Source: 55-13 sp964501275 (GTDB lineage Bacteria; Armatimonadota; Fimbriimonadia; Fimbriimonadales; Fimbriimonadaceae). Taken from it: a stretch of 64,000 nucleotides of DNA. Each line of letters opens with the position of its first letter. Position 1 is the stretch's first letter. The notes under the pieces were generated by a model. It did no database searches. It saw only the letters and a program-made list of their open reading frames with translations, and had not been told where the DNA came from. Shown here in pieces: positions 24,725 through 32,679 of the stretch. The DNA lies in NCBI GenBank assembly GCA_964501275.1, contig CAZCSP010000014.1, forward strand, positions 1 to 64,000, written 5' to 3'. The translations under genes and the position numbers were made by a program.

Positions 24725-25804
24725 TCAGGCGAAGAATGCCCGGACGTATTCTCCCTGGATATCGCCGTCAAGAAGGAAAGCATCATGTCCGTAAGGTAAG
24801 TCGATCTCCTTATGTTCCGCTTTTAGGCCAACATCGTGCGCCATCGCCAGAAGAGTTTTGCTCTGGTGGGTTGGGTAGAGCCAATCAGTCGTAAAGCTGG
24901 CAAAGAGATAGTCGGCCTGGGACTGCTCCAGGGACCTCAGATCGTAGTAGTCGATGGCTTTGGTGAGATAGAGGAGCGAGTTGGCGTCGAAGCGTTTGGT
25001 GAACTTGTCGCCCTGATAGTTCAGGTAGCTCTCCACCTGAAAATCGGTGCCCAGGTGAAAGTCCGGCTTGCTCTTGCCCTGCAGCTCCCGCCCGAACTTC
25101 GCCTCGAACGCCTGCTCGCTCAGGAAGGATAGGTGCCCGATCATCCTCCCGACCGCCAATCCGCCATCAGGCCCTTCGCCTTCCCCGTAGTTGCCCCCGT
25201 TCCAGCGAGGATCGCGCATCACAGCTTGTCTGGCGGCTTCGTTGAAACCGATCTGCATCGCGCTGTGGGCCGCACAGCTTGCCGTCACAAACGCCTTTCG
25301 CACCCGCTCCGGTTTGCGCACGGTCCACTCCAGGGCCTGCATGCCGCCCATGCTTCCTCCCGCGAGCCCGAGAAGGGTTTCGATGCCCAGATGATCCAAG
25401 ACCCTGGCCTGAGCCTCCACCATGTCGCCGACAGAGATCATCGGGAAGCGTACGCGGTAGGGCTTTCCATCCTCGGCCATGGATGCTGGTCCGGTGGTTC
25501 CTTGGCACCCGCCCAGAGCATTGGTGCCGATGACGAAAAACTGGTCCGTATCGATCGGCTTCCCCGCCCCAATCAGCCGTTCCCACCATCCGATCGCGTG
25601 GGCGTCGCCGCTGAGGGCGTGGCAGATGAGGATGGCGTTGTCCTTGGCGGAGTTCAGCGTCCCCCAAGTCTCGTAGGCGACGGTCACGTTCGGGAGGTGG
25701 CCGCCGTTCTCACACTGAAGCGCGCCGACTTCTAAGAACCGCCGCTCGTCTGAAGCAGGCGCGGTGCGTTCGTTTTCCTGAAACAGCGCGGGGTCGATAG
25801 CCAC
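24725..25804 (-). CDS. metX: Homoserine O-acetyltransferase
   Basis: 359 residues. Alpha/beta-hydrolase acyltransferase; nucleophile Ser about residue 151 in LAGGSMGGMQALEW, Asp in SFTTDWLYP and His in LPYGHDAFLLD. Also NALGGCQGTTGP, the oxyanion region of the family. First committed step of methionine synthesis, activating homoserine with acetyl-CoA (or succinyl-CoA in some members). An ACT-domain gene follows 7 nt later. A 38-nt palindrome (25865-25902) lies upstream. Confidence 0.94.
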   Translation of the reverse strand: MAIDPALFQENERTAPASDERRFLEVGALQCENGGHLPNVTVAYETWGTLNSAKDNAILICHALSGDAHAIGWWERLIGAGKPIDTDQFFVIGTNALGGCQGTTGPASMAEDGKPYRVRFPMISVGDMVEAQARVLDHLGIETLLGLAGGSMGGMQALEWTVRKPERVRKAFVTASCAAHSAMQIGFNEAARQAVMRDPRWNGGNYGEGEGPDGGLAVGRMIGHLSFLSEQAFEAKFGRELQGKSKPDFHLGTDFQVESYLNYQGDKFTKRFDANSLLYLTKAIDYYDLRSLEQSQADYLFASFTTDWLYPTHQSKTLLAMAHDVGLKAEHKEIDLPYGHDAFLLDGDIQGEYVRAFFA

Positions 25805-25864
25805 GTTGATAGGGTACCGCTTGGATGTGGGGTGTAGGTTCTGGGTTTTTGGTTAATGGGGCAG

Positions 25865-25902
25865 ATAAGACCTATAGGACATATATGTCTAATAGGTCTT
25901 AT
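25865..25902. promoter_or_regulatory. Long A+T-rich palindrome between pilT and metX
   Basis: Near-perfect inverted repeat: ataagacctat ... ataggtcttat with inner gacatatatgtc; 17 of 19 positions per arm are complementary. It lies between the end of the pilT operon and the start of metX, both on the minus strand. It may be a pilT terminator, a metX operator, or a member of the gacctataggac repeat type also glimpsed at 23976. The sequence alone does not decide. Confidence 0.5.
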
Positions 25903-25930
25903 TTTCAAGCCACATTCCACACCCCACATG

Positions 25931-27109
25931 CTACTCCCGCCGATATCCTGGCCGGTTGGGTTGGCCGCGGACTCCTGCGGCGGGGGGCGGGCCTCCGGTC
26001 TCAGATTGGCTTGAACCGGGGACTCCTCTCGCGTTCATCTCTTCCGTCGTCTCGATCAGACGGTCAAACTCGCCCGAATCCTTGGCCCTAGATCGGGCGT
26101 CTTCCCGAGAGACTACACCCATCTCCACCAGCTTTGTCAGCGATTGGTCGAGGGTTTGCATCTTCTGGCGGGTGCCGGTCTGGATGAGGGATGCGATCTG
26201 GTAGGTCTTGTTTTCGCGGACCAGGTTCCTGACCGCACCGGTCGCCACCAGGACCTCAAACGCCGCCGCCCGGCCTCGACCGTCCTTCCGCTTCACCAGA
26301 GTCTGTGAGATCACGCCGACCAAGTTCACTGAGAGCTGCATCCGAACCTGCTGCTGCTGGTGCATTGGGAACACGTCCACAATACGGTCTACAGTCTGAA
26401 CTGCATCCACCGTGTGCAGCGTTGCGAACACCAGGTGGCCTGTTTCAGCGGCGGTGATGGCGAGGTGGATGGTCTCCAGGTCACGCATTTCGCCGACCAG
26501 GATCACGTCCGGGTCCTGCCTCAGAACGTATTTCAGGGCGTTAGCGAACGACATGGTATCGACCTCCAACTCCCGCTGATTGATGAGCGCCATGTGGTTG
26601 TCGTGGACGAATTCGATCGGGTCCTCAACCGTGATGATATGCGCCTTCTGAGTTCGGTTGATTCGGTCGATCATCGCCGCAAGCGACGTGGACTTGCCCG
26701 ATCCCGCCGGCCCCGTCACCAAAACCAGGCCGCGCGGCCGCTGGATGAAGTCGTAGCAAGCCGACGGGAGTTGTAAGTCCTCCATGTTGTTGATGTGATA
26801 CGGGATGACGCGGAAGGCCGCCTGCATATGGCTTCGCTGCTGATACGCGTTCCCCCGGAAGCGGCTGACGCCCGGAATCTCATGAGCGAAGTCAAGTTCC
26901 AATTCCCGGTCGAATCGCGCCATCTGTTCAGGCCGGAGAATGGTGGCGAGCTGTTCGCGAAACTCCGCGTCGCTGAAGTACGGTTCATCTTCCAGATGAA
27001 TCAGGTCGCCATGGACCCGGCAGTAAACCTTGCCTGTGTCGCACTTGAAGTGAAGATCCGAGCCGTCCATATCGACGCATCGCTTGAGTAAGTCGTTAAT
27101 TCGGTGCAC
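25931..27109 (-). CDS. pilT: Type IV pilus retraction ATPase, third paralogue
   Basis: 392 residues. Hexameric motor that depolymerises pilin. Walker A GPAGSGKST, Asp box ITVEDPIEFVH, Walker B VILVGEMRDLET, His box FATLHTVDA. The retraction signature appears as AVRNLVRENK. The C-terminal 30 residues (SQSETGGPPPAAGVRGQPN) are a disordered extension not seen in its neighbours. It is the last gene of the pilus operon and overlaps the preceding pilT by 14 nt. Confidence 0.93.
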   Translation of the reverse strand: MHRINDLLKRCVDMDGSDLHFKCDTGKVYCRVHGDLIHLEDEPYFSDAEFREQLATILRPEQMARFDRELELDFAHEIPGVSRFRGNAYQQRSHMQAAFRVIPYHINNMEDLQLPSACYDFIQRPRGLVLVTGPAGSGKSTSLAAMIDRINRTQKAHIITVEDPIEFVHDNHMALINQRELEVDTMSFANALKYVLRQDPDVILVGEMRDLETIHLAITAAETGHLVFATLHTVDAVQTVDRIVDVFPMHQQQQVRMQLSVNLVGVISQTLVKRKDGRGRAAAFEVLVATGAVRNLVRENKTYQIASLIQTGTRQKMQTLDQSLTKLVEMGVVSREDARSRAKDSGEFDRLIETTEEMNARGVPGSSQSETGGPPPAAGVRGQPNRPGYRRE

Positions 27110-28190
27110 TGGTTGCCTCCACTAGACCCAAATTGGTTGCCCGTCGGACAAAGTCTTGAACGTTCGAGCACTTGGCCATGGCATGCTCGTAGTCGATCTT
27201 GCCATCCTTCAATAGATTCAGCAAACTTCCATCCAGCGTTTGCATTCCAAGTTCGGCCCCGGTCTGAATATCCAGATAGAGTTGGTGGGTCTTCCCTTCC
27301 CTGACCAAGGTGCGGATCGCCGGCGTCGCCGTCATCACCTCAAAAGCCGCGATACGGGACGAATTGTCCTTCGTCGGCAAAAGAGTCTGCGAGATAACCG
27401 CTTGGAGGGTGACGCTTAGCTGGGTGCGAATCTGGGCCTGCTGCTCCGGTGAGAACACGTCCACGATGCGGTCGATGGTTTGGGCGGCGTCCACGGTGTG
27501 GAGTGTGGAGAAGACCAAGTGGCCCGTCTCCGCCGCGGTGATGGCCAACTGGATGGTCTCCAGGTCACGCATTTCGCCAACCAGAATCACATCCGGGTTT
27601 TGGCGCATGACGTGCTTCAGGGCGTCGGCAAAACTGTGGGTATCCGTTCCCAGTTCCCTCTGGTTGATGATCGACACCTTGTCGTCGTGGACGTACTCGA
27701 TCGGGTCCTCAACGGTCATGATGTGCGACCGCTTGTTGAGGTTGATGTGGTTGATCATCGCGGCCAAGGAGGTGGATTTTCCCGAGCCTGTCGGCCCCGT
27801 CACCAAGATCAGGCCTCGCGGCAAGAGGGCCAGGCTCTTGCAAACCTGGGGCATCGATAGTTCGTCGATGGTGCGAATCTTGAATGGGATCACGCGGAAA
27901 ACCGCGCCGGGGTTGCCCCGCTGCCAATACATGTTGACGCGGAATCGGCTAAGGCCCGGAACGTGATAGGAGAGGTCGACTTCTTTGAAATCGTCGAGCT
28001 TTTGCCGCCGCTCTTCGTTAAGGATACCGAAGAGAAGGTTGCGGTGCTCGTCAGGATTGAGCACGGGATAGTTCGCCCGGTGCAGGTCCCCACGAATCCG
28101 CATAATCGGCGGCTCGCCACATTTCAAATGCAGGTCGCTGGCGTCTTTATCCACCAACTCCCGAAGCAGTGCGTCGATACTGACGCCCAT
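27096..28190 (-). CDS. pilT: Type IV pilus retraction ATPase, second paralogue
   Basis: 364 residues, closest to canonical PilT. N-terminal DASDLHLKCGEPPIMRIRGD; Walker A GPTGSGKST; Asp box TVEDPIEYVHDDK; Walker B ILVGEMRDLET; His box STLHTVDAAQTIDRI; retraction signature PAIRTLVREGK. Probably the main twitching-motility retraction motor, acting on the cytosolic face of the inner membrane. Flanked by two further paralogues in one operon. Confidence 0.95.
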   Translation of the reverse strand: MGVSIDALLRELVDKDASDLHLKCGEPPIMRIRGDLHRANYPVLNPDEHRNLLFGILNEERRQKLDDFKEVDLSYHVPGLSRFRVNMYWQRGNPGAVFRVIPFKIRTIDELSMPQVCKSLALLPRGLILVTGPTGSGKSTSLAAMINHINLNKRSHIMTVEDPIEYVHDDKVSIINQRELGTDTHSFADALKHVMRQNPDVILVGEMRDLETIQLAITAAETGHLVFSTLHTVDAAQTIDRIVDVFSPEQQAQIRTQLSVTLQAVISQTLLPTKDNSSRIAAFEVMTATPAIRTLVREGKTHQLYLDIQTGAELGMQTLDGSLLNLLKDGKIDYEHAMAKCSNVQDFVRRATNLGLVEATSAPN

Positions 28191-28202
28191 AACACTCCTC
28201 CT

Positions 28203-29282
28203 CTATCGGCGGAGCATTTGTTTTAGCTCTGAAGCAATGCCTGCATTCTGCAGGGCGATCTCTTCAGTGATGATGCCCGCCTTCACATATCGAACGAGAC
28301 TCTGGTTCATGGTTTGCATTCCCCAGAAAGCGCCCTCGTTCATGGCGTGGTACAGGTCCGTAAAGTGACCGTCCTCAATCAGTTTAGTGACTGTGGGCGT
28401 ACAAATCAAGATTTCATTGGCAACGACGCGTCCATTTCCATCTGCGCGAGGCACGAGCTTCTGCGCGATGATGGCGCGAAGAGAGCCCGCAAGTCGTTGG
28501 CAAAGGAAGTGCTTCTCGTGCGGCGGGAACATATTGATGATACGGTCCATGGTCTCATAGGCCGAGGATGTGTGGACCGTCGAGAAGACCAAGTGGCCCG
28601 TTTCACCGGCCTGCATGGCGGAGTGCATGGTCTCCTGGTCGCGCATTTCACCAACGAGGATGACGTCGGGCGCTTCTCGGAGAACCGCGCGAAGTGCGGG
28701 TTGGAATTCGAGGGTATCGATGTGGACTTCGCGCTGGCTGATGTACGCCTGTTTGTCCTGGTGGACAAACTCAAGCGGGTCTTCGATGGTGACGATGTGA
28801 ACCGGCCTCGCCTCGTTGATGACATCGATCAGCGCCGCCAATGAGGTTGACTTTCCTGAACCGGTTGGTCCCGTCACCAAGACGAGGCCCAGACGATGTT
28901 TACAGAGTTCGCGAAGGACCGGAGGAAGCCCAAGTTCTTCGATCGTCATGATCTTGAGCGGGATGATTCGCATGACAATCGCCCAGGTACCGCGTTGCAT
29001 GTAGACGTTCGCACGGATTCGGCACTTCCCTTCGACCTCGAAGGCAAGGTCCATTTCCATGACGCGCTCAAACTTTTCAATCTGCTTTTCGGTCATGACC
29101 TCTCGGATCATGCGCTCAGCCTGGGCGGCGTCTACGACGGGGAAATCGCCCGGCAGTGGCCTGAAAATACTGTGCTGCCGCATCGTCGGACGGGCGAACG
29201 CCTTCACGCAGACGTCGGAAGCCCGCTCGTCGTAGCCAATCTCAACCAATTGGCGAAGTGTAACCTTGGTGATATCCATCAT
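28203..29282 (-). CDS. Type IV pilus retraction ATPase paralogue, PilU-like
   Basis: 359 residues. Walker A GPTGSGKST, Walker B ILVGEMRDQET and His box STVHTSSAYETM are intact, so ATP hydrolysis is expected. The AIRNLIRE-type retraction motif is changed to TVTKLIEDGH, as in PilU-like accessory motors that need PilT to act. The substrate-sensing N-terminus also differs (ERASDVCVKAFARPTMR). First of the three ATPase genes; 12 nt separate it from the next. Confidence 0.88.
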   Translation of the reverse strand: MMDITKVTLRQLVEIGYDERASDVCVKAFARPTMRQHSIFRPLPGDFPVVDAAQAERMIREVMTEKQIEKFERVMEMDLAFEVEGKCRIRANVYMQRGTWAIVMRIIPLKIMTIEELGLPPVLRELCKHRLGLVLVTGPTGSGKSTSLAALIDVINEARPVHIVTIEDPLEFVHQDKQAYISQREVHIDTLEFQPALRAVLREAPDVILVGEMRDQETMHSAMQAGETGHLVFSTVHTSSAYETMDRIINMFPPHEKHFLCQRLAGSLRAIIAQKLVPRADGNGRVVANEILICTPTVTKLIEDGHFTDLYHAMNEGAFWGMQTMNQSLVRYVKAGIITEEIALQNAGIASELKQMLRR

Positions 29283-29295
29283 ATTGCGACCTGAA

Positions 29296-30021
29296 TCATC
29301 TCTTCAATCCCTTCGAGACTTTTGAATTTACGAGCAGGGAGTATACCAACGCGCCGACCGCTATGGCAGCAATGGCGATAAGCGCCCATGTCGTCCAGTC
29401 CGTGCCCTTCCTCGCCTCGGTTGACGGAATAGCCGAGGGCTTTTGTTCGTTGCCCTCGGGAATTTGAATCAGCTTGGGATCTTGGACATTGAGCTTGATT
29501 CGGTACTCCACTCCGCCAAAGGCCGAATCGTACATACCCTGTACTTGAACCGAGTCCGTCTCGCTGCCAAACTCCAGCAGTGTCTCGCTCTTTGGCGCTT
29601 CTCCAACAAACTGAACGGAAATGCCGGTGACGGCGTGAGGCTCGGGGTATCCGGCAAATGCCTTTGCGATCTCCTCCAGATGGAGCTTGGCGCTCTCCCG
29701 ATCGATGATATTGTCCACTGCGCAGGTGGCTTTAATGGTGCTCATGTTCGATGAGATCGAGGTACGGGCCACCATGAGCCCTCTGGGTTCTGAGCCCATC
29801 AACCGGCCCAACTCCATTATCTGCGCCCGAAGCTGCTCTGGCGGATATTGAGGATGAATCGTCCTCACCTCGATCAAATCCGCCCTCGATCCGTTTGGAT
29901 CACGGTGGATGCTCACCAAAAGCTGGGGCCGAACGGTCTTAAACAGATCCGCCGTCTGAGAGAACGCCGCCGTCCCCGCAATCGCCAAGGACGCGACGAC
30001 ACCGATCCAGACCAACCTCAT
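29296..30021 (-). CDS. Exported protein with C-terminal membrane anchor
   Basis: 241 residues from MRLVWIGVVASLAIAG (preferred over an ATG 10 codons upstream because it puts the signal peptide first). Signal peptide, a roughly 170-residue extracytoplasmic beta-rich domain (QLLVSIHRDPNGSRADLIEV; SVQFVGEAPKSETLL), a low-complexity linker and a C-terminal membrane helix (WALIAIAAIAVGALVYSLLV) with a basic tail. It is 13 nt upstream of the PilU-like gene and heads the operon, so a pilus-related envelope role is plausible. No family recognised. Confidence 0.7.
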   Translation of the reverse strand: MRLVWIGVVASLAIAGTAAFSQTADLFKTVRPQLLVSIHRDPNGSRADLIEVRTIHPQYPPEQLRAQIMELGRLMGSEPRGLMVARTSISSNMSTIKATCAVDNIIDRESAKLHLEEIAKAFAGYPEPHAVTGISVQFVGEAPKSETLLEFGSETDSVQVQGMYDSAFGGVEYRIKLNVQDPKLIQIPEGNEQKPSAIPSTEARKGTDWTTWALIAIAAIAVGALVYSLLVNSKVSKGLKR

Positions 30022-30177
30022 CGCTCGAAACTCTACCCGACAACCTTTCAAGTCTTTTGCCTCAAGAAAGTCGCAAATATGGGCATAACTAAGACAGTTA
30101 GAAAAATTTTAAGAACTTCAAGGCGATTCCGAACGTTCTTTACCAAGGATAGAAGGCCGCGCAAGGAGATAAACGGC

Positions 30178-30183
30178 TATAAT
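30178..30183 (+). promoter_or_regulatory. Candidate -10 box of greA
   Basis: TATAAT, a perfect -10 hexamer, 28 nt before the greA ATG in a short A+T-rich gap. No convincing -35 box is visible at 16-18 nt, so only the -10 element is called. Confidence 0.35.
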
Positions 30184-30211
30184 GCCTGCTTCAACTTGAG
30201 GAAGGGCGAGA

Positions 30212-30721
30212 ATGCAAATGAATGAGACGCAATCGATTCAGGAACACCAGGGAGGATTTCTCCTAACCCCCGAGGGCCATAAGGCCCTGCGAGATGAGCT
30301 GGAGCACCTCACTGCGGTGAAGCGCCCCGAAATTGCCGACCGAATTCGCGAAAGCCAACAGCACGGCGAGTTCAGCGAAGACAACAGCGAACTAGACGAA
30401 GTCAAGTTTGAGCAAGCGATGGTTGAGAACCGGGTCGCCGAGCTCAAGACGATTTTTGGCAACGCGACCATCCTGGAAGACTCCATGATCCCCACGGATT
30501 ATGTGGGCATCGGTTCAAAGGTGCTCGTCCAGGACATCGACTACGGCGACGATTTTGAGATCAGGATCTTGACTAGCATTGAAGCCGACCCCAACCGAGA
30601 TCTGGTGAGCAATGAATCGCCCATGGGCACTGCCCTGATGGGTCACAGCGTGGACGACAAGGTCACGTTCGACACTCCCGACGGCAAAAAGCACTACAAG
30701 ATTCTCAAGATTTCGAAGTAG
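30212..30721 (+). CDS. greA: Transcription elongation factor GreA
   Basis: 169 residues. Rescues backtracked RNA polymerase by stimulating transcript cleavage. N-terminal coiled coil LTPEGHKALRDELEHLTAVK with acidic tip GEFSEDNSELDEVK, then C-terminal FKBP-like domain VGIGSKVLVQDIDYGD and SNESPMGTALMGHSVDD. The first dozen residues are an extra polar leader. Ribosome site gaggaaggg precedes the ATG. Its 3-prime end overlaps the convergent padR gene by 17 nt. Confidence 0.95.
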   Translation: MQMNETQSIQEHQGGFLLTPEGHKALRDELEHLTAVKRPEIADRIRESQQHGEFSEDNSELDEVKFEQAMVENRVAELKTIFGNATILEDSMIPTDYVGIGSKVLVQDIDYGDDFEIRILTSIEADPNRDLVSNESPMGTALMGHSVDDKVTFDTPDGKKHYKILKISK

Positions 30722-31313
30722 TCACGTTCGGGTCGGCCACCAAGGCCACATCATTCTTGGCGGGTGTTCTGTTTTTCACACTCGCCAAAAACTTCCTCAA
30801 CCATTCGTGTCGGGCTTCGGCAAGAAAGAGCAGGTTCTGTTGGGCGAGATGTCGGGTCGGGTCCTCGTGTCCCGCCGTCGCTTGTAAATCCCGTTGCAAA
30901 TCTTGGACGAACGACTTGCTCTCTTGGAGCCAGTTTTTCACTACCCTTGCCTGGTCTGCTGGTTTCAGGCGTGAGAGGAAGTAGGCGCGGGTGCGAATCG
31001 GGTCGACGATGAAGGCCATCTCGGCGCGGTCGGGGGGAAACATCATCCAACTTTGAAGCAGCGATTCTCCATGAGGAGTCAACTCGTACTCCGTCCGCTC
31101 CCGGTTCGGCACGCCGACGCGACGGGCTTCCTTCACCAACCCGTCCTGCTCCAAGCGTCGCAAGACTCGGTAGACAGACCCACTCTCCGCGCTCCAGCGC
31201 CCTCCGCGCATCCGGTTCATCTCCTTGCGCATGGCGTATCCGGAGTTGATCTCTTCCCCGACCATTGCCAGGATCAAATACTCTAATTCACTGTAAGGAC
31301 CGTTACTTGTCAT
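30705..31313 (-). CDS. PadR-family transcriptional regulator
   Basis: 202 residues from MTSNGPYSELEYLIL (an upstream ATG adds 12 residues). Winged helix of PadR type: YLILAMVGEEINSGYAMRKE, SAESGSVYRVLRRLEQDGLV, RTEYELTPHGESLLQSWM; followed by a long helical dimerisation arm. Usually a repressor of stress or drug-efflux genes, often autoregulatory. No neighbouring efflux gene is present, so the target is unknown. Convergent overlap with greA. Confidence 0.9.
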   Translation of the reverse strand: MTSNGPYSELEYLILAMVGEEINSGYAMRKEMNRMRGGRWSAESGSVYRVLRRLEQDGLVKEARRVGVPNRERTEYELTPHGESLLQSWMMFPPDRAEMAFIVDPIRTRAYFLSRLKPADQARVVKNWLQESKSFVQDLQRDLQATAGHEDPTRHLAQQNLLFLAEARHEWLRKFLASVKNRTPAKNDVALVADPNVTTSKS

Positions 31314-31532
31314 ATTCGCAGTTTTTGCCTTCTCCAAGTCTCCCCACAACTGGATCAGGCGGCTAAGACTGTAATGTAGCCTGAATTATTAATTTGCGCA
31401 AGGTCATTGGCATAATTGTGGCAAAATTCGCGATATTTCGCCCCACAAGAGGGCCTCACGATCCGTTGGGTCTTTCTCATAATAGAGGTAATATCATGCA
31501 TCCCCCTCAGATGAGAGCGGGCTAGAACGTAA

Positions 31533-31790
31533 ATGGCTACAGGAACTACAGGTACACCAGGCGGCGAACCGAGCGGAAGCATCGCCCTCCCCAAGTCGCG
31601 CCGGGGCTTAAAGGGATTCTTCAACGAAGTCGGCCGGGAAATGAAAAAGGTCAATTGGCCGACGAAGCCCGAAACGAACCGTCTCACAGGGGTTGTTATG
31701 GGCGTGACCTTGCTTTGTATGGCCATCCTGACTGGCTTGGGCATCGTCTTTGCCACCCTCATCGACCTTATCACCAAGGGGACCCTGTAA
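31533..31790 (+). CDS. secE: Preprotein translocase subunit SecE
   Basis: 85 residues. One C-terminal membrane helix (VVMGVTLLCMAILTGLGIVF) preceded by the conserved amphipathic segment FFNEVGREMKKVNWPTKPET. Clamps SecY in the translocon. The N-terminal 25 residues are low-complexity. nusG begins on the base after its stop, the standard secE-nusG pair. No tRNA-Trp or rpmG gene was seen upstream. Confidence 0.95.
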   Translation: MATGTTGTPGGEPSGSIALPKSRRGLKGFFNEVGREMKKVNWPTKPETNRLTGVVMGVTLLCMAILTGLGIVFATLIDLITKGTL

Positions 31791-32318
31791 ATGCCTCGAT
31801 CCTGGTACGCTGTCCACACCATCGCTGGGCATGAGAACAAGGTCAAAGATGTTCTCACCCGCCGCGCCCAGGTCGAGGGACTTTGGAATCTGGATATCTA
31901 TGAGATCCTGATCCCCACCGAGCGTGAGATGACCACTCGCAACGGCAAACGGTACGAGATGGACCGCAAGGTTTTCCCCGGCTATATCCTCGTGCAGATG
32001 TCGCTGTCCGACGATGCCTACAAGCTCGTCAAGTCCACCAGCGGCGTCACCGGATTCGTCCAGAGCGGCAACAAGCCGGTTCCCCTGGAGGAGTACGAAG
32101 TCCGCCGGATTATGACCAACCTTGAGTCCAGCAAAGAGGCGCCCAAAGTCTCCTGGAACAAGGGCGACGCCATCCGCGTGGTGGAAGGACCGTTCAGCGA
32201 CTTCTCCGGAAAGATCGAAGAGGTCAACTCCGAGAAGGAGAAGCTCAAGGTCCTCATCAACATCTTCGGTCGAGACACCCCGGTCGAGTTGGACTTCAGC
32301 CAGGTTGAGAAGCTTTAG
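31791..32318 (+). CDS. nusG: Transcription termination/antitermination factor NusG
   Basis: 175 residues. NGN domain (WYAVHTIAGHENKVKDVL; FPGYILVQM) and a C-terminal KOW domain (GDAIRVVEGPFSDFSGKIEE). Binds RNA polymerase and links to Rho or S10. The gene ends CTT-TAG-G (32313-32319). A +1 slip on CTT would bypass the stop and enter, exactly in frame, a second KOW domain at 32317-32613. Length without the slip is normal for NusG, so the short form is presumably functional. Confidence 0.95.
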   Translation: MPRSWYAVHTIAGHENKVKDVLTRRAQVEGLWNLDIYEILIPTEREMTTRNGKRYEMDRKVFPGYILVQMSLSDDAYKLVKSTSGVTGFVQSGNKPVPLEEYEVRRIMTNLESSKEAPKVSWNKGDAIRVVEGPFSDFSGKIEEVNSEKEKLKVLINIFGRDTPVELDFSQVEKL

Positions 32319-32613
32319 GTTTGGAAGGAAGGTAGTCGCGACTGAAGATGAGGTTCAAGCGATCCTCGCGAACCTGGATGCTCGTAGGGTTGCTACTTCG
32401 CCCGATTTTTGTACTCAAGGCGAAGATCTACGAGTCAGTGGCCCTTTCAAAGGATTCCAGGGAGTCGTGCAGGAAGCCAATCCAAATGCACTCAAGGTCG
32501 TCATCAACATCTTCGGTCGCAACACTCCCGTCGAATTGGATTTCGCGCAGATTGAGAAGCTTTGGTTTGCTACCAAGAAGCCCCGACACCTCCGTAAAAC
32601 CTCGGTGCCGTAA
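32317..32613 (+). pseudogene. Second KOW domain after nusG, out of frame and without its own start
   Basis: 98 codons open in the +1 frame relative to nusG. The sequence EVQAILANLD ... GEDLRVSGPFKGFQGVVQEA ... INIFGRNTPVELDFAQIEKL repeats the last ~75 residues of NusG, including the short linker before the KOW fold. The end (INIFGRxTPVELDF) is nearly identical. No ATG, GTG or TTG start lies in frame before the domain. It is either a decayed tandem duplication, a real extension reached by +1 frameshifting at CTT-TAG, or the result of a one-base sequencing error. The intact frame argues against old decay. Confidence 0.75.
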
Positions 32614-32679
32614 AGCCGAAACGCCGCGCTACCCAAACTTTCCTGGCTCATCCCAAGCTTTCTGAACGTCTCTTTCTTT

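Noticed and set aside
31350..31532. tRNA-Trp and rpmG expected before secE
   Set aside because: No cloverleaf or zinc-ribbon protein frame is visible; the region holds only promoter-like A+T-rich sequence.
32348..32665. ATG frame of 105 codons inside the second KOW region
   Set aside because: It is in the third frame, basic and Ser/Arg-rich; the KOW homology lies in the other frame.
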